From Shimia biformata (GTDB lineage: Bacteria; Pseudomonadota; Alphaproteobacteria; Rhodobacterales; Rhodobacteraceae), in the NCBI RefSeq assembly GCF_016888515.1, contig NZ_JAFEJK010000001.1, positions 1,583,475-1,647,474 on the forward strand: DNA of 64,000 bases. The letters run 5' to 3'. Position numbers and translations under genes: made by a program. Shown here piece after piece: positions 26,632 to 34,908 of the stretch. The notes beneath the pieces are model-generated. The model was not told the origin of the DNA and did not search any database. It worked only from the letters and a program-made list of their open reading frames with translations. How positions within the stretch are numbered: position 1 is the first letter of the stretch; every line of letters starts with the position of its first letter.

Positions 26632-28026
26632 TCAGAGGCGACGCCCCCAAAGGTCGTATTCACCGGCCTCGTCGACCTCGACCGCCACGATATCACCCAC
26701 GGCCAAGCCATCGGTGTCTTCGTCGATGAACAGGTTTCCGTCGATCTCGGGCGCGTCGGCCTTGGTGCGGCAGGTGGCGATGCCGTCGGCGTCGATATCG
26801 TCCACGATCACATCCAAGACCTGACCGACCTTGGCCGCCAGTTTCGCCTCGGAAATCGCCTGCGCACGCGCCATGAACCGCTCCCAGCGGTCCTGTTTGA
26901 CCTCGGCCGGAACATGGTCCGGCAGGTCGTTCGACCGCGCGCCGTCGACGTTTTCATATTGGAAGCAGCCCACGCGATCCAGCTGCGCCTCGTCCATCCA
27001 GTCCAGAAGGTGCTGGAACTCGGCCTCGGTCTCCCCGGGATAGCCGACGATGAAGGTCGAGCGCAGGGTGATGTCGGGGCAGATCTCGCGCCAGCGGGCG
27101 ATCTCTTCCAGTGTCTTGGCGGTATGCGCCGGGCGCGCCATGCGTTTCAGCGTATCGGGGTGGGAATGCTGGAAGGGAATGTCGAGATAGGGCAGCACCA
27201 GCCCCTCGGCCATCAGCGGGATCAACTCGCGCACATGCGGGTAGGGATAGACATAGTGCAGCCGCACCCAAAGGTCTTGTCCGGCCCCAAGCCCCCCAAG
27301 TTCGCGGGCAAGGTCGGTGATATGGCTGCGCACCTCGCGCCCCTGCCACGGGTGGGTGTCATAGCGCCGGTCCAGCCCATAGGCCGAGGTATCCTGCGAA
27401 ATCACCAGCAATTCGCGCACGCCGTTTTCGACCAGCTTTTCGGCCTCGCGCAGCACTGCACGAACCGGGCGCGAGGCCAGTTTGCCGCGCATGTCGGGGA
27501 TGATGCAGAACTTGCACTTGTGGTTGCAACCTTCTGAAATCTTTAGATAACTATAGTGGCGCGGGGTCAGTTTGACACCGCTTGCAGGCAGCAGGTCAAC
27601 AAAGGGGTTCGGATCGGGCGGCACCGCGCCATGCACCGCGTCCAGCACCTGTTCATATTGATGCGGGCCGGTCACCGCCAGCACCTTGGGGTGGGTGCCG
27701 GTGATATACTCGGGCTCGGCTCCAAGGCATCCGGTGACGATCACCTTGCCGTTTTCCGCCAGCGCCTCGCCAATCGCCTCAAGCGATTCCGCCTTGGCGC
27801 TGTCGAGGAACCCGCAGGTGTTAACGATCACCGCATCCGCGCCGGAATAGTCGGGCGAGATGCCATAGCCTTCGGCGCGCAGCCGGGTCAGGATACGCTC
27901 GCTGTCGACCAGCGCCTTGGGGCAGCCAAGCGAGACCATGCCGATGGTCGGCTGGCCGGGACGAGAGGTATCGGCAACGCGGGCGCGGGCAAGGTCGGGG
28001 CGAAGATCTGGCGGGTTCTGGCTCAT
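26632..28026 (-). CDS. rimO: ribosomal protein S12 methylthiotransferase
   Basis: Radical SAM enzyme that methylthiolates Asp of ribosomal protein S12. 464 aa. The N-terminal UPF0004 domain has [16 protein letters not shown] and [11 protein letters not shown] with cluster Cys residues; the radical SAM site is [11 protein letters not shown] (CxxxCxxC); a C-terminal TRAM domain ends DLWGRRL. This distinguishes RimO from MiaB, whose motifs differ at GCPKN/AL. The start is uncertain: ATGs at 28050, 28035 and 28026 lack strong ribosome sites; I take 28026 ([10 protein letters not shown]). Divergent from the AsmA-like gene. Confidence 0.95.
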   Translation of the reverse strand: MSQNPPDLRPDLARARVADTSRPGQPTIGMVSLGCPKALVDSERILTRLRAEGYGISPDYSGADAVIVNTCGFLDSAKAESLEAIGEALAENGKVIVTGCLGAEPEYITGTHPKVLAVTGPHQYEQVLDAVHGAVPPDPNPFVDLLPASGVKLTPRHYSYLKISEGCNHKCKFCIIPDMRGKLASRPVRAVLREAEKLVENGVRELLVISQDTSAYGLDRRYDTHPWQGREVRSHITDLARELGGLGAGQDLWVRLHYVYPYPHVRELIPLMAEGLVLPYLDIPFQHSHPDTLKRMARPAHTAKTLEEIARWREICPDITLRSTFIVGYPGETEAEFQHLLDWMDEAQLDRVGCFQYENVDGARSNDLPDHVPAEVKQDRWERFMARAQAISEAKLAAKVGQVLDVIVDDIDADGIATCRTKADAPEIDGNLFIDEDTDGLAVGDIVAVEVDEAGEYDLWGRRL

Positions 28027-28074
28027 TCTGGCCATATATGTCAGGCGCATGCGAAACGCAAAGCTGCATTCGCA

Positions 28075-28112
28075 CCCCGGCTTTTTGCTGGTTTCAAATA
28101 CCCAGAATCCTC
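28075..28112 (-). repeat. dispersed GTATTT repeat, copy g (rimO/AsmA intergenic)
   Basis: On the minus strand GGGTATTTGAAACCAGCAAAAAGCC, a short variant of the core without the GC hairpin. It lies between two divergent starts, unlike most copies, which follow a stop codon. Confidence 0.45.
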
Positions 28113-28177
28113 ACGCCAAGTTGCCTTGCTCCGTGAATCAATCGTGTTACGCTGAGAAAAACTGCGAGGTGACGAGC

Positions 28178-30079
28178 ATGCGCCTGATCTGGACCCTACT
28201 GACCGCGATAGTGCTTCTTGTGATCGGGGCCATCGTGTTGCTGCTGACCCTGCCGGGGGAAAAGATCGCCCACATCGCCGCCGATCAGGTCAAGAAGGCC
28301 ACGGGGCGCGACTTGCAGTTCGAAGGCGAGGTCGGGATCAGCTGGTATCCGATCCTTGGCGTCACCACCGGCCCGGTCAGTTTCGGCAATGCTGACTGGT
28401 CTGACAGCGGCCCGATGTTCCGGGCCGACAGTGCGGCCATTGGTGTAGACATCATCAGTGCGATTTCCGGCGATATCCGCATCACCGCGATCGAGGCCGT
28501 GCGCCCGGTTGTCATCCTCGAAAAAGCCAAGGACGGGCGCGTCAACTGGGCGTTCTCGGCCTCAGACAGCGGTGACGCACCCGCCCCGGCATCCGGGGGC
28601 GGTGCGGGCAACTCGCTGGTTCTGGAAAAGGTCCAGATTTCGGACGCGCGGCTCTCCTATATCGACCACGGCGGCGACCGGCTGGATTTCAGTGACCTCG
28701 ACCTGACCCTGTCATGGCTTGGCGCGGGGCAGCCGGCCGACCTTGACCTTCGGGTTCGTCCGGCCGGGCAGGTGGTCAACGTGACAAGCCGTATCTCGGA
28801 CCCCGAGGCGATGCTGTCCGGGGGCATTTCCCGCCTGACGGCGGTGCTGAAGACCGAGGGCGGGCAGGTCTCGTTCGATGGCCGCGCCGGAACCGCGCCC
28901 GAGGCAGAAGGTCGGGTTGAAACGGACCTGAAGAACCCCGCCGCCTTCCTTGCCGCGCTTGGGGTCAGCGGCGGCACGAGCCGTGACCATGCGCGGCTGT
29001 CGGGCGATGTGACGCTGACCAAGGCGGGGCAGGTGTCCCTGCGCGGCGGAAAGGCCTCGCTTGGGGCAAACACGATCAACCTGGGCCTTGACCTGTTTCC
29101 GGGTGCGGAACGTCCGCGTCTTGTCGCCCAGATCGTGGCAGGTGCGCTGGACCTGAAACCCTATCTTGGCAGCGGCTCAGGCCCCGAAACAGGCAGCGCG
29201 GGCTGGTCCAGGACCCCGATTGACGCCGGCGCGCTGGGTCTTGTGGACGGAGAGATCGGCCTTGCCGCCACTGCCATCGACATGGGGTCCCTCAAGGTTG
29301 GCAAGACCCGCGCGCAGGTCACCATCGACCGCGCCCGCGCCGTGGTCTCGATCACCGAGATGCAGGGCTATCAGGGCAATATCACCGGCACCTTTGTCGC
29401 CAACAACCGCAACGGCCTGTCAGTCGGCGGCGAACTGGCCGTCGCGCAGGTCGAGGCCAAGGACCTGCTGACGGACCTGATGGACATGGACCGTTTGTCG
29501 GGGCGGGCGAATGCGCGGCTCAAGTTCCTTGGGGTAGGTCAATCGGTGCATGCGATCATGAATTCGCTCAGCGGGGATGGCGAAGTGAAATTCGGCCAGG
29601 GCCGCATCGCCGGTATCGACCTGGACAAGCTGTTCCGTGGCACCCCCGGCGGCGGCACCACGATCTTTGACAGCCTCGGTGCGACCCTTGTGATCGCCGA
29701 GGGCAACCTTTTGAACGAAGACCTGCTTCTGGATCTGCCCAGCGTGCTGGCCAAGGGTTTCGGGCGCGTCGGCCTTGGGCCGCAGGATATCGACTATACC
29801 TTCACCCCGCAGCTGAAGAAGGACACCGGCGACGGGCTGGCCGTGCCGGTGCGCATGAAAGGCCCATGGTCCGCCCCCAAGATCTGGCCTGACATGGAAG
29901 CGGCTCTGAACCAGAACTTCGCCGAGGAACGCAAGAAGGCCGAAGAAAAGGCCAAGGCAAAAGTCGCCGAACGGCTTGGTGTCACCGCAGAAGAAGGCGA
30001 AACCGTCGAGGACGCGGTCAAAAAGAAAGTCGATGACGAGGTCAACAAGGCGCTGAAGAAGCTCTTGGGGGGCGAATAG
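28178..30079 (+). CDS. AsmA family protein
   Basis: 633 aa. A single N-terminal membrane helix (residues about 4-25, WTLLTAIVLLVIGAIVLLL) anchors a large periplasmic domain that starts with the AsmA motif, ADQVKKATGRDLQFEGEVGISWYPILGVTTGPV. The C-terminal AsmA region contains the LTDLMDMDRLSGRANARLKFLG-type stretch and a GDGEVKFGQGRIAGIDLDKL motif, ending in a charged helix (EERKKAEEKAKAKVAERLG). AsmA-like proteins are thought to carry phospholipids to the outer membrane or affect its assembly. ATG 28178 follows GAGGTGACGAGC; the longer frame overlaps rimO and is rejected. Confidence 0.9.
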   Translation: MRLIWTLLTAIVLLVIGAIVLLLTLPGEKIAHIAADQVKKATGRDLQFEGEVGISWYPILGVTTGPVSFGNADWSDSGPMFRADSAAIGVDIISAISGDIRITAIEAVRPVVILEKAKDGRVNWAFSASDSGDAPAPASGGGAGNSLVLEKVQISDARLSYIDHGGDRLDFSDLDLTLSWLGAGQPADLDLRVRPAGQVVNVTSRISDPEAMLSGGISRLTAVLKTEGGQVSFDGRAGTAPEAEGRVETDLKNPAAFLAALGVSGGTSRDHARLSGDVTLTKAGQVSLRGGKASLGANTINLGLDLFPGAERPRLVAQIVAGALDLKPYLGSGSGPETGSAGWSRTPIDAGALGLVDGEIGLAATAIDMGSLKVGKTRAQVTIDRARAVVSITEMQGYQGNITGTFVANNRNGLSVGGELAVAQVEAKDLLTDLMDMDRLSGRANARLKFLGVGQSVHAIMNSLSGDGEVKFGQGRIAGIDLDKLFRGTPGGGTTIFDSLGATLVIAEGNLLNEDLLLDLPSVLAKGFGRVGLGPQDIDYTFTPQLKKDTGDGLAVPVRMKGPWSAPKIWPDMEAALNQNFAEERKKAEEKAKAKVAERLGVTAEEGETVEDAVKKKVDDEVNKALKKLLGGE

Positions 30080-30113
30080 GGAAGTAGGACGTCACATCCC
30101 ATTCCCGGTCCGG

Positions 30114-31061
30114 TCAGATGGTCCAGCGGAACCCGGTCGCCGCTTCCGACACGTCCCACAGCCTCTCCATGACCGGCTTGTCATGGGCGTGGGGTTCCAG
30201 CGTGCCTTTGCCAACCGGACCAACAAACTCCATTCGCCCCGTCGGGCCATAAAGGGCGCGTTGCTCCAGCCCGGTTTCCGTGGCGCACATGACTTCCGGG
30301 TAGGCACCTCTTTCGGCAGTTTGCACCATCGGCGATTTGGTCATGAGCCACCAGATCAACCGCATCGTGCGGCTTGCGCTGGTGGTGATCAGTGAGGTCG
30401 CAGAAGACCCGGGGTGACAGACATAGACATCGACGGTCCGCTTTGCCGCGACCACCCGATCCTGCAATTCATACGCAAACATCATCTGCGCCAGCTTGCT
30501 TTGGCTATAGACCGGGTTGGCGCTGTAGTTCTTGTCCCAGTTCATGTCGTCGAACTGGATTGTCCTGATCCCCATCTTGTAGCCTAGGCTGGCCACCACC
30601 ACGATCCTCCCATGTGATTGCTCGATGTGGTCAAACAACATCCCGCAAAGCACAAAATGGCCGTAGTGGTTGGTTCCCAGCTGGCTTTCGAACCCGTCCA
30701 CGGTCAATTTCTGTGTTGGCACCTGCGCAATAGCGGCGTTGCAGATCAACGCGTCGATGCGTGGAACCGTGCGCAGCACTTGGTCCGCAGCCCGGCGGAC
30801 GCTGGAAAGGTCGGCGAGGTCCATTTGCACAAAGGACACCTCAGCCGCCGCACCGAATTCTGCTCTGAGGTCTGCAATTGCGGCCGCCGATTTCTCGGCG
30901 CTGCGATTCAGCATCACCACCGTCGCGCCCTTGCCAAGAAGGATGCGCGCGGCCTGAAACCCCGCGCCGTCATTCGCCCCGGTAATGACAAATGTCTTGC
31001 CCTTGAGCGAGGTCAGTCGATCTGGTGTCCAGCCATCTGGTCCGAATTGTGTGTCTTTCAT
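30114..31061 (-). CDS. SDR (retinol dehydrogenase / protochlorophyllide reductase-like)
   Basis: 315-aa extended-length classical SDR. The nucleotide site is TGANDGAG at residues 27-34, then an LNRS arginine typical of NADPH users, the motif CNAAI in place of NNAG, and YSQSK. The C-terminal region (EVMCATETGLEQRALYGP) is like that of WWOX/RDH-type enzymes. Substrate unknown. ATG 31061 is preceded by AAGGACAACGATT. It is divergent from an AraC regulator, a pairing seen for aldehyde/alcohol reductases activated by AraC proteins. Confidence 0.85.
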   Translation of the reverse strand: MKDTQFGPDGWTPDRLTSLKGKTFVITGANDGAGFQAARILLGKGATVVMLNRSAEKSAAAIADLRAEFGAAAEVSFVQMDLADLSSVRRAADQVLRTVPRIDALICNAAIAQVPTQKLTVDGFESQLGTNHYGHFVLCGMLFDHIEQSHGRIVVVASLGYKMGIRTIQFDDMNWDKNYSANPVYSQSKLAQMMFAYELQDRVVAAKRTVDVYVCHPGSSATSLITTSASRTMRLIWWLMTKSPMVQTAERGAYPEVMCATETGLEQRALYGPTGRMEFVGPVGKGTLEPHAHDKPVMERLWDVSEAATGFRWTI

Positions 31062-31095
31062 AATCGTTGTCCTTTTGTGCTGCGGGCGACCGCTG

Positions 31096-31110
31096 CGCCA
31101 GACGCTGGCG
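31096..31110. promoter_or_regulatory. inverted repeat in the SDR/AraC intergenic region
   Basis: CGCCAG-ACG-CTGGCG, perfect 6-3-6, 35-49 bp before the SDR start. Two TTGTCG repeats at 31160-31165 and 31195-31200 lie nearer the AraC gene. AraC proteins often use direct repeats, so either set could be the operator. Confidence 0.35.
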
Positions 31111-31231
31111 AATTGCTGACGTGTAGATAAATCTCGGAAAAGGGCGAAAACAGCCCGGATTGTCGCGTATTCTTGCCTGATCGTCTCGGTTTGGTTGTCG
31201 AAGTCGCACGGGATGCGGTAATGCATGGGGC

Positions 31232-32119
31232 ATGAGCAAACATCGCATCAAGCAGATCATCGAAAACCGCGTGCGGTCGGACGGGTTGATTGACACCGGG
31301 ATTGAGGGCGTTCAGTTGTTCCGCGCCAGTAGCCCGATCCCATGCGCGCCCGTGGCCTATGAGCCATGTGTGATCGCCATCGTCAGCGGAACGAAAGAGG
31401 CCGTGCTTGAGGGCGCGCAGTTCATCTATGACAGCGACCGCTACCTTCTCTGCCCGATGTCGATGCCGGTTCAGGCGGGAACGCCTGCCGCATCACCCGA
31501 CAACCTTTTGCTGGGGGCTTATATCTCGCTTGATCCGCGGGTGATGGCCGAACTGGTGATGGAGATGGAAAGCGCCGGAAGCAGGATAACTGAAACCGCA
31601 ACAGGAACCGTCACAGGCGGGATTCGCCTGGCGCGTTGGGGGGCGGACTTTTCGGATGCGTTGCTCAGGCTGTTGCAGCTTCTGGACAGTCCGGCCGACA
31701 TGGCGGTGTTGGGGGCGGCACGACTGCGCGAGTTGCACTACACGGTCCTGAAAGGTGAGGCGGGTGATTTCGCGCGTCAGGCTTTTGGCGCGGGCAATGG
31801 CATATCCCGCTCCATTGCCCATCTGTCGGCCAATCTGGATGCGCCGGTGTCGATCGAGGACCTGGCCGCGCGGGCCGGGATGAGCCGCGCCGTGTTTCAC
31901 CGCAAGTTCAAGCAGGCCACGAGCATGTCGCCCATCCAGTTCGTCAAATCCATGCGCCTCAACAATGCAGCCATGAAGATTGCCGGGGGAACAACCGTGG
32001 CCGAAGCAGCCATGGACGTGGGTTATGTCAGCCCGTCCCAGTTCAGCCGCGAGTTCAAGCGCCTTTATGGGCAGTCGCCCCGTAAATGGGGCGGGCTTCA
32101 GGTGCCCGCAAACCCGTAG
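31232..32119 (+). CDS. AraC family transcriptional regulator
   Basis: 295 aa. The N-terminal part (20-175) matches the AraC_N ligand domain of YqhC-like regulators (SSPIPCAPVAYEPCVIAIVSGTKEAVLEG split over the sheet). The C-terminal double helix-turn-helix includes IEDLAARAGMSRAVFHRKFKQ and AAMDVGYVSPSQFSREFKRLYGQSP. It is divergent from the SDR gene and most likely controls it; in E. coli YqhC activates the aldehyde reductase yqhD in response to aldehydes, a possible parallel only. A bidirectional terminator follows. Confidence 0.9.
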   Translation: MSKHRIKQIIENRVRSDGLIDTGIEGVQLFRASSPIPCAPVAYEPCVIAIVSGTKEAVLEGAQFIYDSDRYLLCPMSMPVQAGTPAASPDNLLLGAYISLDPRVMAELVMEMESAGSRITETATGTVTGGIRLARWGADFSDALLRLLQLLDSPADMAVLGAARLRELHYTVLKGEAGDFARQAFGAGNGISRSIAHLSANLDAPVSIEDLAARAGMSRAVFHRKFKQATSMSPIQFVKSMRLNNAAMKIAGGTTVAEAAMDVGYVSPSQFSREFKRLYGQSPRKWGGLQVPANP

Positions 32120-32127
32120 GCCTGACA

Positions 32128-32157
32128 AAAAAGGAGGCGCATCAGCACCTCCTTTTT
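32128..32157. terminator. bidirectional terminator between the AraC gene and gcrA
   Basis: AAAAAGGAGG / CCTCCTTTTT with a ten-base loop. It serves the AraC gene on the plus strand and gcrA on the minus strand, which converge here. Confidence 0.85.
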
Positions 32158-32179
32158 CATTCGATATGAAAGACGCCGC

Positions 32180-32755
32180 TTACCGGCGGCGGTCGCGGCG
32201 CGAGGACATGGGCTGGAACGCCACGCCGACATGGGCTTCGCAATAGGGTTTGCCCTGCTGAACCGGCAGGCCGCAGAACCAGAAATCTTCCGTGGCCGGA
32301 TCGCCGACGGGCCATTTGCAGGTCCGTTCCGTCAGTTCCATCAGCGTCAGTTTCTTGGCGGTCTTCTCGACCTCGTTCACCTTGGCCAAGGCCTCTGGGC
32401 TGATCTCGTTTGCCGAGGGCTGCGGCGGCAGCGGCTGGCCGGCGGGGATGATCGCCTTGCGTGCGGGCGACGCGCCGGCGGGTTTCGGCGGCACGGCCGG
32501 TTCGGTCTTGGGTTCCGGCTTGGGCGACGGCTTCGGCGCGGCCTTGGCCTTGGGCGCCGGTTTCGCCTTGGGTTCGGGTTTCGCCTCGGTCTTGGCCCCG
32601 GCCGAGGTCGCCCGGTTCGACAGGCCAAGGCGATGCACCTTGCCGATCACGGCATTGCGCGTCACGCCGCCCAATTCCTTGGCGATCTGGCTGGCCGACT
32701 GGCCTTCGCCCCACATCTTCTTCAACAACTCAACGCGTTCGTCGGTCCAGGACAT
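32180..32755 (-). CDS. gcrA: GcrA cell cycle regulator
   Basis: 191 aa. The N-terminal helix-turn-helix domain MSWTDERVELLKKMWGEGQSASQIAKELGG followed by VTRNAVIGKVHRLGLSNR is the GcrA hallmark. The protein binds sigma-70 RNA polymerase at promoters with CcrM-methylated GANTC sites and drives S-phase genes in alphaproteobacteria. The middle (residues about 52-110) is a Lys/Pro/Ala-rich linker with KPEPK-type repeats; the C-terminal domain contains CKWPVGDPATEDFWFCGLPV, with Cys/His residues of a possible metal site. A terminator-like hairpin lies in its 5' leader. Confidence 0.95.
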   Translation of the reverse strand: MSWTDERVELLKKMWGEGQSASQIAKELGGVTRNAVIGKVHRLGLSNRATSAGAKTEAKPEPKAKPAPKAKAAPKPSPKPEPKTEPAVPPKPAGASPARKAIIPAGQPLPPQPSANEISPEALAKVNEVEKTAKKLTLMELTERTCKWPVGDPATEDFWFCGLPVQQGKPYCEAHVGVAFQPMSSRRDRRR

Positions 32756-32784
32756 CTGCTTTCCCCCGGGGCTTTCCCCAGCTA

Positions 32785-32815
32785 AAAAGCGGCCGTGATT
32801 GGGGGCCGCTTTTTC
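32785..32815 (-). terminator. terminator-like hairpin in the gcrA leader
   Basis: AAAAAGCGGCC / GGCCGCTTTTT with a nine-base loop. On the minus strand it ends in TTTTT, about 30 bp before the gcrA ATG and just downstream of the predicted gcrA promoter. No gene on either strand ends here, so an ordinary terminator role is unexplained; attenuation of gcrA or a very short RNA are options. Confidence 0.6.
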
Positions 32816-32840
32816 ATTTCAATGGTCAGGCGCCTATAAT
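32812..32840 (+). promoter_or_regulatory. predicted promoter of the ABC permease gene
   Basis: -10 TATAAT at 32835-32840 (perfect consensus) with a weak -35 TTTTCA at 32812-32817 and 17-bp spacing. It overlaps the -10 of the divergent gcrA promoter (CTATAATAG is read on both strands), so the two may compete. Confidence 0.45.
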
Positions 32841-32863
32841 AGGCACAAGGCCCCGAGATACAA
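32836..32863 (-). promoter_or_regulatory. predicted gcrA promoter
   Basis: -35 TTGTAT (32863-32858), 16-bp spacer, -10 TATTAT (32841-32836). The predicted transcript would begin near 32829 and read straight into the hairpin at 32815-32785. Confidence 0.5.
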
Positions 32864-32909
32864 GGCCCAGAGAGACAACACAATGAATCAGGCACAGGCA
32901 GGGAATCAC

Positions 32910-33713
32910 ATGTTGAATCAACCGGAAATGGGCGTGCGCCGCTTTGGGCGGATGAACTGGCTGGGGCTTTACACGCTGGCCAAGCGCGAGGTTCTGCGCT
33001 TTGCCGTGGTCTGGACCCAGACCCTGCTGGCGCCGCTGGTGACGGCGGGGTTGTTCCTGTTGATCTTCGACATCGCGGTCGGTTCGCGGCGGGGCGAGGT
33101 CATGGGCCTGCCCTTCATCACCTTTCTGGCGCCCGGTATCCTGACCATGACGGTGATCCAGAACGCCTTTGCCAATACCTCGTCCTCGATCGTGATCTCG
33201 AAGGTGCAGGGCAATATCGTCGATACGCTGATGCCGCCCCTGTCGGCGCTGGAAATCCTGCTGGGTTATCTCGCCGGGGGCGTGGCGCGCGGGATGATGG
33301 TGGCGCTGGCAATCCTGATCGGGCTCTGGGTCTTTCTTGGCATCACCGTGGCGCATCCGGTGTGGGCCTTCGTGTTCATCGCGCTTGGGGGCATGCTCCT
33401 GGGCGGGATCGGGATCGTGGCCGGGGTTTTTGCCAACAAGTTCGACCAGATGGCGGCGATCACCAATTTCATCGTGACCCCGCTGGCATTCCTGTCAGGC
33501 ACGTTCTACTCGGTCGAGGCACTGCCCCCGGTTCTGCAAACCATCACCCATTTCAACCCGATCTTCTATCTGATCGACGGTGCGCGCTACGGCGTTATCG
33601 GGGTTTCGGATTCGGCCCCGACGCTGTCCTTCGCCGTTGTGTCGGCCACGACGCTGTTGGTCTGTCTGCTGGGCTGGTCCTTCCTGCGCACCGGGTACCG
33701 GCTGAAAAGCTAG
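32910..33713 (+). CDS. ABC-2 type transporter permease
   Basis: 267 aa with six membrane segments (about 30-50, 62-80, 105-130, 140-165, 170-190, 230-255) in the ABC2_membrane pattern of NodJ/capsule-type exporters, including FANKFDQMAAITNFIVTPLAFLSGTFY, the typical loop before the fifth helix (split here in the family order). It forms the membrane channel of an exporter. No ATPase gene is adjacent, so the partner must be elsewhere. ATG 32910 has AGGGAA five bases upstream; a second possible ATG at 32883 has no good site. Its stop overlaps the convergent DMT gene's stop in CTAG. Confidence 0.88.
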   Translation: MLNQPEMGVRRFGRMNWLGLYTLAKREVLRFAVVWTQTLLAPLVTAGLFLLIFDIAVGSRRGEVMGLPFITFLAPGILTMTVIQNAFANTSSSIVISKVQGNIVDTLMPPLSALEILLGYLAGGVARGMMVALAILIGLWVFLGITVAHPVWAFVFIALGGMLLGGIGIVAGVFANKFDQMAAITNFIVTPLAFLSGTFYSVEALPPVLQTITHFNPIFYLIDGARYGVIGVSDSAPTLSFAVVSATTLLVCLLGWSFLRTGYRLKS

Positions 33714-34588
33714 GCTCCGGCCCGCCCCTCGCGCCAGGCCAGGATCGCGGCCCCGATCAGGATCACGCCCGCCCCGGTCCAGCTGACCCAATCCGGCCAG
33801 ACGCCAAAGATCATCGCGTCATATCCGGTGGCAAAGGCAAGCGTGGCATAGAAGAAGGGCGCCACGAAACTGGCATCCGCCCGCCGCATTGCGTTGACGA
33901 AACACAGCTGTGCCGCCGCCATCAACAGGCCAACCCCGGCCAGGGCCAGCCACTGCGCCGCTGTCGCCTCGCGCCAGACAAAGAGGACAGCCAGAGATGA
34001 GATCGCCAGCCCGAAGGCATTGTTGATCCACAGGATCTGAAACGGCTGCTCGCGCCCGGTCAGGCGCTTGATGCAGATCAGCTCGGCCCCCAGCATCACA
34101 GCCGCCCCCAGCGCCAGCAGCGCGCCCATCTGCACCGCCCCCGCGCCGGGCCGGATCAGGATCATCGCCCCCAGAAGCGCGATCAGGGCCGAGACCCAGC
34201 GCCACGGGCCAACCCGCTCTCCCAAGAGCGGAATCGCCAGCAACATGCCGAAGACCGGGTTCAGGAAGCTGATCGCGGTGGCGTCGGACAGCGGGATAAA
34301 GGCGGCAGCGGCAAACATCAGCGTCACGCCACCCCAGCCAAGGCTGGACCGCAGCCCGTGCAGCGGCAGGTTTGGTCGGGTGAAACGGGGTCGGATCACC
34401 ACAAGCGCCAGCGAGAAGGCAAGGAAGGCAAAGACGAACCGTCCATGGCTGATCTGCAAGGCATGCAGCGGCGGACCCAGCGCATCGGTCCCCAATGCCT
34501 TGGCCAGCAAGGTCGTTCCGGCGGCAAAGGCAGATGCGGCCAGCGTCAGAAGCGCGGCCAGAAGCGGGTTGGGCGGGGGCGTACTCAT
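33710..34588 (-). CDS. EamA/DMT superfamily transporter
   Basis: 292 aa with ten predicted membrane helices in two EamA repeats, e.g. LLAALLTLAASAFAAGTTLLAKAL at the start, FIPLSDATAISFLNPVFGMLLAIPLLGE in repeat one and ADASFVAPFFYATLAFATGYDAMIFG-like in repeat two (patterns, not continuous motifs). Probably an inner-membrane exporter or importer of small metabolites; substrate unknown. The start MSTPPPNPLL at 34588 follows GAGGGCGGG. Its TAG stop shares the palindrome CTAG (33710-33713) with the stop of the convergent ABC permease gene. Confidence 0.88.
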   Translation of the reverse strand: MSTPPPNPLLAALLTLAASAFAAGTTLLAKALGTDALGPPLHALQISHGRFVFAFLAFSLALVVIRPRFTRPNLPLHGLRSSLGWGGVTLMFAAAAFIPLSDATAISFLNPVFGMLLAIPLLGERVGPWRWVSALIALLGAMILIRPGAGAVQMGALLALGAAVMLGAELICIKRLTGREQPFQILWINNAFGLAISSLAVLFVWREATAAQWLALAGVGLLMAAAQLCFVNAMRRADASFVAPFFYATLAFATGYDAMIFGVWPDWVSWTGAGVILIGAAILAWREGRAGA

Positions 34589-34908
34589 CCCGCCCTCATG
34601 CGCCCGAAAACCCGGCATGGCAAGCGGTGTTGCAAATGCGCCAAGATCGGCGATGCGCGATGCCTTTGCGTCACTTCTCACTTTGCAAACGCGGCGCTGG
34701 GGTCTATGTGCGTCCCATGATCTTGACCATGGCATATACTGGCGTCCGACGCCGACATGACCGACGCCGCGCCTGACCGCGCGACCGTTGCGCATGCCGC
34801 GCATCAAAAGATCGAAACTTGCGCCAAACCAGCGCGACCCTTTCCAACATTGTTGACCTGACCGCCATCGTGGGGCATCCACGAGGCTTCTAATCAAAGG
34901 ACTGGACC
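34589..34908 (+). promoter_or_regulatory. argD leader region
   Basis: 320 bp between the divergent DMT and argD genes. Besides the Arg-rich small ORF at 34717-34776 it contains the palindrome GGCGTC-C-GACGCC (34741-34753), a second GACGCC at 34763-34768 that could pair with the same GGCGTC, and a stem TGCGC/GCGCA about 20 bp further on. I found no convincing sigma-70 promoter and no T-run. Confidence 0.4.
34717..34776 (+). CDS. putative Arg-rich leader peptide upstream of argD
   Basis: A 19-codon ORF, MILTMAYTGVRRRHDRRRA, with six Arg codons among nine consecutive residues, three of them the rarely used CGA. It ends 132 bp before argD, the first gene of an arginine biosynthesis pair, which is the arrangement expected for ribosome-mediated attenuation. 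Against it: the ribosome site is weak (GGGG 14 bases upstream), no terminator with a T-run follows, and Arg-rich frames arise easily in GC-rich DNA. I treat it as a hypothesis. Confidence 0.3.
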   Translation: MILTMAYTGVRRRHDRRRA

